NCBI GenBank assembly: GCA_029953675.1
Contig: JAMWBK010000011.1
Location: 620,001 to 684,000, forward strand
DNA length: 64,000 bases
DNA from: Rhodosorus marinus
Lineage: Eukaryota > Rhodophyta > Stylonematophyceae > Stylonematales > Stylonemataceae
Direction of reading: 5' to 3'
The position numbers and the translations under genes are program-made. Position 1 is the stretch's first letter. Each line of letters opens with the position of its first letter. Positions 57,769-64,000 of the stretch are shown here, piece after piece. The notes under the pieces are model-generated. The model was given only the letters and a program-made list of their open reading frames with translations. It ran no database searches and had not been told where the DNA came from.

Positions 57769-59256
57769 TCATGTCATCTGTGCGGTACTTGGCTCCTCCA
57801 TTACGCCAAGACCAGAAACGAGCAAATTCCAGGGTCCACCCGCTTCTAAGAACGGTTTTAAATTGGTTACCCCCACAATCTGAACACCTTTTGACAACCG
57901 GTACGCGAAAATACACCACCCTCCATCCCCCCTAAAGTAGCAGCTCTCCTCGAACTTTCCTCTTCCAACTGTAATCCACGGATTCGCTCTGTCCATCTTC
58001 CCATCCAGCCCATTGTAGAGACCGTTCTCACCAAAGCACCTCTGCATTAGTCCAACAGATCGATCTTCACATGTGAACTTCCCAGCTACCCAACTCCTCA
58101 TCTGATTACCCTGCACATGTTACCATACAAAAAATGACGGAGCCTGAAGATTGAGTCTAGTCTCTATGGACAAGGCCTGTATGCTAAAGCTGTGCAACAG
58201 CTTTTCTACCTCGAGTCCTGCTAGAGAAAACGTTCGCGCCTTTGCCGTTCTCAAACTCACCTGCATGTACGAGATATAAGCCAGCGGTTCCGGTGAAAAC
58301 CATCTCTTCCTGTCGCCGAGTTTCGTTCGAAAGACTAGTTTGTATTCCGCGCTTTGAACATCTATCTGAAACACCTCAATCTCTCCAGTATTGCCGTCAT
58401 AATACATCAGCTTGTTTTGGTTGCTCAGCGATGCCTGCCATCTATCACCGGTTCGTTCCGGCAAACGCGCCAGCTGAACTTCCTCGAGGAGCGGTGCAGA
58501 ACAGGTCCAAAGTTCAACCTTATTCGGCCCCACTCGAGCTCCCATCTCCCCTGCACTTAGGAACAGGAGATCGCCGGACTTGCTGAACGCAACCGAACAT
58601 CCACGGTCACCCTCGTTCACAGCCACGTTCTTACTCCATACCTCCTCCCCCGAACGAGAAAGCAGCTTCATTGCCCCGTTCCGCGTGGCAACAACGACGT
58701 ACTCCTCCGATGGGGATATTTTGATATCCGTCACGTCACACGTGTACTCGTGAAACGCGATTTCCTGCATCTCCGAACCGTCCATACTGACCAGGTAGAC
58801 CTCGTACGTTTCGCCGCCTGGAGGAGGGCGGCTGTTCAAGCTGCCGAAACCAAAGGCAAGGAGGGATCCGCTGTAGGACAGATCACTTTTGAAAATGCCG
58901 GCCCTACCGGTTCGGCCTCCATCGATTTCTAGCCGTCGCCGAGTTGATCTTCTGCTGATTGATGCAAACCGTTCTATCACAATGTTCCCCCGCTCAAAGT
59001 TCCAGTCGACGACAGCCGTCACCTTCCCATCCCCGGAAACCAGCCACCTCAGGCCACGCTTCAAAGAAGGCGTGCGCCCAGGCCGCTCGTCCTTGAAAGT
59101 CATCACCTGCGGAAACTCGACCGCTGCCTGAAAGAATTCCATCTTGCCCTCCAGCATCTCCGAGCACGACTTTGAACATAGAGCCAAGTTCAACCGGTCC
59201 AAGAGAGGCAGAAAATCTACCACCCTCCTCATCGTCATGTCACCTAAGCCCTCCAT
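57769..59256 (-). CDS. F-box-like/propeller family member F
   Basis: Exons 59256-58261 and 58110-57769 flank a 150-nt intron, the longest in the family (ATGCAG|GTGAGT ... TGTGCAG|GGT, phase 0), giving 445 residues. F-box-like start MTMRRVVDFLPLLDRLNLAL with CSKS. Segments WLVSGDGKVTAVVDWNF, SDLSYSGSLLAFGFG, VTDIKISPSEEYVVVAT, then VELWTCSAPL. Exon 2 has GGWCIFAYRL and VGVTNLKPFLEAGGPW, the clearest form of the C-terminal motif. Confidence 0.74.
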
Positions 59257-60186
59257 GTTCACCAAAAGTTTCCGCACGCAGCAAACTTTCCTCGGTTCAT
59301 TCAGAACCGAGCCCTTCGAGCTTCACAGCCTTGCGCAACAAAAGCTCAGGTCGGTATTTCGACCACTTCCATCGCAGTACTCTCAAGCCAATACCACTGT
59401 CAATGCGCTCACTAAACGTTCAGAGCTAATCTCGCTCAATAAGTCTCCAGCGCTAAAGTGCTGTTCAATATCGTTTTTCCCTCCCGCTCCGCTGTGCTTG
59501 TCCAGTTCCAACTGGAAGCCAGTCCGTGATCTCCAACCTCTTCCGACCTTGCATTGTTCTGATGCCTGTTTTCCACACTCTGGCCGGCGTTCTCTGGAAC
59601 ACAAAGATGTGAAGGCGAGCGTGTTCTACTCCAAGGTCTGTGTATAGGACCTCTTGTGAGTTCACGTCGGACAAGCATTTTCGTTCGCAACTAGTTCGAA
59701 TTGGACCGGACGCCATTCTGCCTCAGTTTCTATGGCGAACGCGGTGAATGTATCCACCATAGTGAACGGGTGCCTACATCTGGCCATACTGGCATCGCTG
59801 ACAATATACGTGGGCCGCCGCTTAGAGGGACTAAGCATCATGTTCAGCATATTTTCGTAGTTGAACGAGATATCCACCGAAGCGGTTATCCTCCCTATTC
59901 GCAGGTATGTATCGAAGGGAGCGACTCTTCACCAAAACATTTAAAAAATCTCTACGTCGAGAGACCGCAGAGAACACCGATGTACCTGTCGGACCGAGGG
60001 ACTGTAGTCATCGTCGCCCTGGTCTCCATGATACTGAAGGATTCGTTGCGCGCGTATCGTTTCCACTCGCAAATTCGGTCCATCTTCACTTCGAACTAGC
60101 CCAAACAGCCAAGCCTGCTAGCCAGGGTTTGATAGCTGTTTGGCTACTTCTTGCGGAGGAACACTCAAATAGGTAAAATCAAGGAA

Positions 60187-61096
60187 ATCAGTACTAGTTG
60201 CGCTGTTCTTGACCTGGTCAACCGTTCGAGGCACTTTTCTCGACTTTGTGGACCGTTCACAGCTTCTTTTGTTTCCTTCCGACCCTTTCACGACCTCTTT
60301 TCGTCCCTTCTAGGGCTGTCGTGTCACGTTTCCTACTCAGGACTCCTCCTGAACGTGCTTCCCTTCCCACATTTTGGTGAGTGGGAAGCTTTCCCACTTT
60401 GCGGACCCGTATCAAAGTACCGTCTGACCTAAAGCATATGGCGACCGGCTCTGGCCCGACACCTGTTTCTGTCAGACTCCACTGGATACCAATACGTCCT
60501 TTCACGAGTGGCTTGGAAGCAGAACCAACACCTTCGCGTTCCGGGGATACGTGCGGGTACCACCCTCTCTTCACTTTTAATGCAACTGTGGGAAAAGAAT
60601 AGCCTCAGGGAGTGTCGGTCCTCCAAACCCAAGCGTCGCGCAAAGTTTGAAACGCGACCGTGTTTGGACTTTCAAACCCCATGGTTTTTATGCGACGCTC
60701 ATGTTTATGTGCCTTTTCAAAGAGATTCAAGATTTACGCTGGGAAAGCTCCTTTCCGGACGCAGCTTCTACCGAACAGCCAAGGTGCATCTTAAATAGAA
60801 GAACATGTTGCGAGTCCGCAGAGTGGGAAGCTACCTTCCCCCTTGGATGCGGCAACTTTAGAACGCTCAGGAAGCGCCGGGTTCAGAAACTTGCACAGCT
60901 GCTCTTGGAGGCCCAAAAGAAGTCGTGAAGGGTCTGAAGGGAACCAATGTAGTTGTGAGGAATCGGCGAACTCGAGAAAAGAGCCTTGAGCGGCTAAACA
61001 GGTCGAGAAGGGGCCAACACAGTAGTAGCTGGTCGTATTTTCCTCATTATGACCTCTTGAATGTGCTTCCACATGTAGTAGAAAGAGCTGGTAAAC
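60187..61096. repeat. Inverted repeat, arms about 225-280 bp
   Basis: The arm 60187-60412 read on the minus strand aligns with the arm 60815-61096 on the plus strand: GTCCGCARAGTGGGAA, then GAAGTCGTGAAGG/GAGGTCGTGAAAGG, CGAGAAAAG, AACAGGTC or its variants, in the same order. The spacer is about 400 bp. A third copy, direct to the right arm, lies at about 61943-62121. Confidence 0.6.
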
Positions 61097-61395
61097 GCTG
61101 GCTAGCAGGATATTTGGGTTCGTTTGATGTAGAGATGGACGGAATTTCCGTTCGGAAAAAAGTCGGCGCGGAAACAGAAAGTTAGTTTCCTATTTTCTGA
61201 AGTTCTTGGTGAGAGGGGTGATCAGCCACCAGTAACTTCTTGGTGTAAGAATGTCTTCGAATGAGTTGTGGTTGAAACCCGTGGATAATTATCCCACGGT
61301 CCAGGGAGTACTTCGAGTGAGCAAGTATTGTCGCTACTGGCGGTGAATAAAATGCTTCGGCCGGAGCTGGAGGGGACGCCGGTGAGCGGACCAGG

Positions 61396-61923
61396 GTGAC
61401 CAGTTCTTCCAGGCGCTCAAGTCAACCTAGGGCCGCCTGGTGCGGGATCATTTGGTCCGTCAGGGGAACAGCGGAAACTCATGTCGGCAGGTTTCAGGCA
61501 GGGGCACTAACAATTTTCAACAATAATGCAGCAGCCAACCTAAATGCGGATGCAGCCACGTTGTGGACTCTTCTGAAAGCACAACCCTTCAATCACGCGT
61601 ACGTTGAGCGCCACCACGAAGTGTTTGAGGATTGTACCTGCTCAAGAAGGAAGAAGACCCTTGAAATATTCACGGAAAGGTTGCAGGAGACCGCATTAAC
61701 CTTACCAGAGCCCATATCGGAGGACGGACTAATCTTTCGTTTTCAGCAAGGACTGCCTAAGGATTTCCACCCACATAGTCCGGCGTGGGTGGGGTCCCAT
61801 GAAGACCGCGTGTTAAAGGCGGCCCAGTTGGGGTGCTCCCTCCGGAGGACCCGAGAGCCGGTGGCCACGGTGGAGGAAGTGGGTGGAAAGTCTTCGGCAT
61901 TCCTTGCTGGAACGAAGGATTAG
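61396..61923 (+). mobile_element. Degraded retrotransposon gag-like fragment
   Basis: A 175-codon open frame without a clear start. The segment RKKTLEIFTERLQETA, PISEDGLIFRFQQGLPKDF resembles the core of LTR-retrotransposon Gag (capsid) proteins, where such an F..GLP block is common. No zinc knuckle, protease, reverse transcriptase or integrase follows; the frame ends and a repeat begins 20 bp later. The flanking copies at 60914 and 61943 are in the same orientation and may be remains of terminal repeats around an internally deleted element. Confidence 0.45.
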
Positions 61924-61942
61924 TCCGGCCTCCGGGAGAGAC

Positions 61943-62121
61943 CAAAAGAGGTCGTGAACGGTCCGAAGGGAAACAAAAGAGTTGTGAACGGTCGACCAAT
62001 TCGAGAAAAGAGCCTTGAACTGCTGAACAGGTCAAGAAGCGGCCAAAACAGTAGTAACTAGTCGTATTTCCCACATTATTACCTCTTGAATGATTCCACA
62101 AGTAGTAGAGCGAGCTGGCTG
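61943..62121 (+). repeat. Third copy of the 60-61 kb repeat
   Basis: Shares CGAGAAAAGAGCCTTGA, AACAGGTC(A/G)AGAAG, GGTCGTATTT or AGTCGTATTT, and ACCTCTTGAATG with 60914-61096 in the same order and orientation. Confidence 0.75.
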
Positions 62122-62334
62122 CAATAGTCTCTTCTCTATTTGCTTCTCGAGTTGAAGCCGTGAACACCGCAACACTCAAGCCCTTGGGCTAAGCTAGGGC
62201 AGAGTCGGCAGTTCTAAAGCGAGCGGGTGTTACAGGACAGAACAAGACAAGTTATCTCCTCGGGTGGATCTGGGAGCTTCGAGTTCCAGAGGGACTTTTT
62301 TTTACTGTTCACTTTCCGGGCATTAGCGGCCAGG

Positions 62335-63471
62335 TCAGTTGTCCAACCGTAGGAAGTTGATGATCGACTCGCAGTGCGCGTCGACCCAAATATCAACGCC
62401 GCCGAGTCTGCATCCCCACTTCTCGATCATGATCCGGGAGCACACAGCCACGCCGGCCTCCGTGAAGTCCTTGACGAAGTGGCTCAGGTTTCCCCACCAG
62501 CGGCTGGACGGGTCCATAACGTCGAAGAACGCTGGCAATGGAGTTGACGACGACACCGCCAGCCCTTCTGCGGAAGCGGCGAGGAGGTCTTCCAAGTAGG
62601 CTTTAGCGGCCAAGACGTCCTGGTAAGTACCTACGTGAGTGAAGTGACCGCCGATGTACACCTCAATGTCCAGTGCTAGGATCCTCGAGTGAAGCTCGAT
62701 GTACTCATGAATGTCCGTTACAATCGCCAAGTTGTACGGAGGAGCCCACCTCGGGAAGATGACGTCAACAAGGTAGGCGACTCCGACGCCTCCGGACGTT
62801 TTGGGGATGTGGATGATCAGATCCGACGGTGTATGTCCTCCGCACTGGGGCTTGATGATCACTTTCAGGTTTCTCCTCAGCTTCAGGACCTTCTTCTTGT
62901 CGAAAAGAACGGTGGGCAACGGAAAACCGGGGCGATCGCCGTTGATAAGAGGTTTAAGGATCGCCGAGTGGGCGAGGATCTTAATCTGGGCCTTCGGGTA
63001 GGCCGTCTCCAAGTAACTGTAGATGAACGGTACGGCTCCGATGTGATCGTAGTGCTGGTGGCTGTATATTATCTTGATCCTCTTGAACTTCGTGTCTCCA
63101 GCGATCTCCTTGATGGCGTCGGTCAGCGTGGTTCCGATCGGGACGCCATTTGCATCGCGGATGAGGAAGTTGCCCTCCGGACCGTCCACAACTATCAGCT
63201 GCGAGGACGTCTTGACTATCATCATGAAGTACTGCGACTCGCCAACGGAATACACGCCCTTCCTATACTCAGTGAGGTTGTACCCCTTGGCGTCGACCGT
63301 CACAGGGGGCAGTAGATTGTCCGGCAATGGCAGGCCCTGGCACTTCTTGCCCTTGTCGATCCTCTTTAGACATTTCGCGAGCTCGTCCTCACAAACAAAG
63401 CCAGCTGCAAGTGCAGCCAAGAGCAAACTCACAATGATCACCAATGAGCGTGTCATCTTGAACGCCGACAT
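62335..63471 (-). CDS. Secreted metallo-beta-lactamase-fold protein
   Basis: 378 residues, single exon. The ATG at 63471 gives a signal peptide (TRSLVIIVSLLLAALAAG, cleavage near 23-26); a second ATG five codons in also works. The zinc site is complete: H138-Q-H140-Y-D142-H143 (SHQHYDHIG), H213 in GGHTPSD, D236 in LVDVIFP, and a GGHFTH near 274-279. Spacing fits the MBL superfamily of hydrolases; the substrate cannot be told. Paired cysteines at 27, 34, 44 and later fit an extracellular protein. It is most like stand-alone secreted MBL proteins rather than glyoxalase II or RNase Z. Its C-rich/G-rich wobble bases suggest stronger codon bias than its neighbours and so high expression. Confidence 0.82.
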   Translation of the reverse strand: MSAFKMTRSLVIIVSLLLAALAAGFVCEDELAKCLKRIDKGKKCQGLPLPDNLLPPVTVDAKGYNLTEYRKGVYSVGESQYFMMIVKTSSQLIVVDGPEGNFLIRDANGVPIGTTLTDAIKEIAGDTKFKRIKIIYSHQHYDHIGAVPFIYSYLETAYPKAQIKILAHSAILKPLINGDRPGFPLPTVLFDKKKVLKLRRNLKVIIKPQCGGHTPSDLIIHIPKTSGGVGVAYLVDVIFPRWAPPYNLAIVTDIHEYIELHSRILALDIEVYIGGHFTHVGTYQDVLAAKAYLEDLLAASAEGLAVSSSTPLPAFFDVMDPSSRWWGNLSHFVKDFTEAGVAVCSRIMIEKWGCRLGGVDIWVDAHCESIINFLRLDN

Positions 63472-64000
63472 AGAACTTTGACTCCCCCGCCGACTACCAG
63501 ATAATTGCTGAGGCTGATCGAGCACATTTTATAGACTGCCTCGGGAGCCTAAGCACAGAAACAAAGGTCAGCGTCGAGCTTCCCTCGGGCTCTTGGACAG
63601 CAATCTATCCCCACGCTCTTAGGTGACACTCGACCGAACCTTCGGTGCATAGACAAACCATGTGATAAAGATCCATCTGCTTCTACTTGGTTCAAGTCTA
63701 CAGTCAACTCAATCGACCGCCAACCCCCTCCGCTCTACCAGCTAACGAATTCAAGACGCGCTTAGTTCTTGGTATAGAAGGGTCTAACCATCGATTCAAA
63801 GACTGAGTGACATTCTCTCATCATCCCCAACCCCTATCGATCCGAATGTGAGTTAGCTTACCTCCAAATTCGTCAACTACTGTCCAACTTAGTTTATTGA
63901 AATTTAAAACTGATCTACTTAATAAAACTAAACTATTGTAAAATAAATTTCAATATATCTTTTTTTCTTAACCAATATTGTATCCAACAATCCTATCTAA
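63472..64000. other. Upstream region of the MBL gene to the window end
   Basis: No gene seen; the last 120 bp are A/T-rich. Confidence 0.5.

Larger units (their letters stand above)
59257..62334. other. Repeat-rich region between the propeller array and the secreted hydrolase-fold gene
   Basis: It holds an inverted repeat, a third direct copy of it, and a gag-like fragment (listed separately). On the minus strand at about 59662-59895 a protein-like stretch (RRPTYIVSDASMARCRHPF and on) ends in a stop; it is possibly an exon of an unidentified gene. Confidence 0.45.

Noticed and set aside
1-64000. tRNA, rRNA or other structured RNA genes
   Set aside because: None was seen by eye; a tRNAscan-SE and Infernal run would be needed to exclude them.

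Overview
The window is nuclear DNA of a eukaryote. The genes encode RING-H2, VASt, DHHC, C2H2 and F-box-like proteins and a glycosyltransferase of the GT25 type. Coding regions are cut by single short GT-AG introns (about 82-150 nt, nearly all phase 0), so genes are compact, but they are separated by 0.3-3.5 kb of repeat-bearing DNA. This fits a compact algal or other microbial eukaryote; a red alga is my best guess, held with low confidence. No rRNA, tRNA or CRISPR was recognised.

Region 1 (1-27 kb, all minus strand) is a tandem array of ten small membrane RING-H2 genes, the first cut by the window edge. Exon 1 encodes one N-terminal transmembrane helix and an acidic linker; exon 2 encodes a C3H2C3 RING. 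Copies at 21.7 and 23.7 kb are a recent duplication. A VASt-domain (lipid-transfer-like) gene sits inside the array at 6.5 kb. Several copies carry long GA tracts upstream of the start.

Region 2 (29-39 kb, plus strand) holds five short type II-like proteins: basic N-terminus, one membrane helix, then coiled coil. They are followed by a two-exon GT25-like glycosyltransferase whose own anchor and stem look like these five proteins. A 325-bp block lying just upstream of the glycosyltransferase start recurs almost unchanged 2.8 kb upstream.

Region 3 (40-59 kb) has a DHHC palmitoyltransferase gene (plus), then six tandem minus-strand paralogues of an apparently undescribed family: F-box-like N-terminus, beta-propeller-like middle, and a short conserved C-terminal motif on exon 2. 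One copy is frameshifted. A C2H2 zinc-finger gene (plus) interrupts the array at 50.8-52.2 kb, next to local tandem and direct repeats.

Region 4 (59-64 kb) contains an inverted repeat, a degraded retrotransposon gag fragment, and a secreted metallo-beta-lactamase-fold protein.

Taken together, two expanded families of possible ubiquitin-ligase parts (membrane RING-H2 and F-box-like propeller proteins) lie in one window around a cluster of Golgi-type anchor proteins. Any joint function is inference. Exon boundaries were chosen by eye from splice signals, reading phase and agreement between paralogues.
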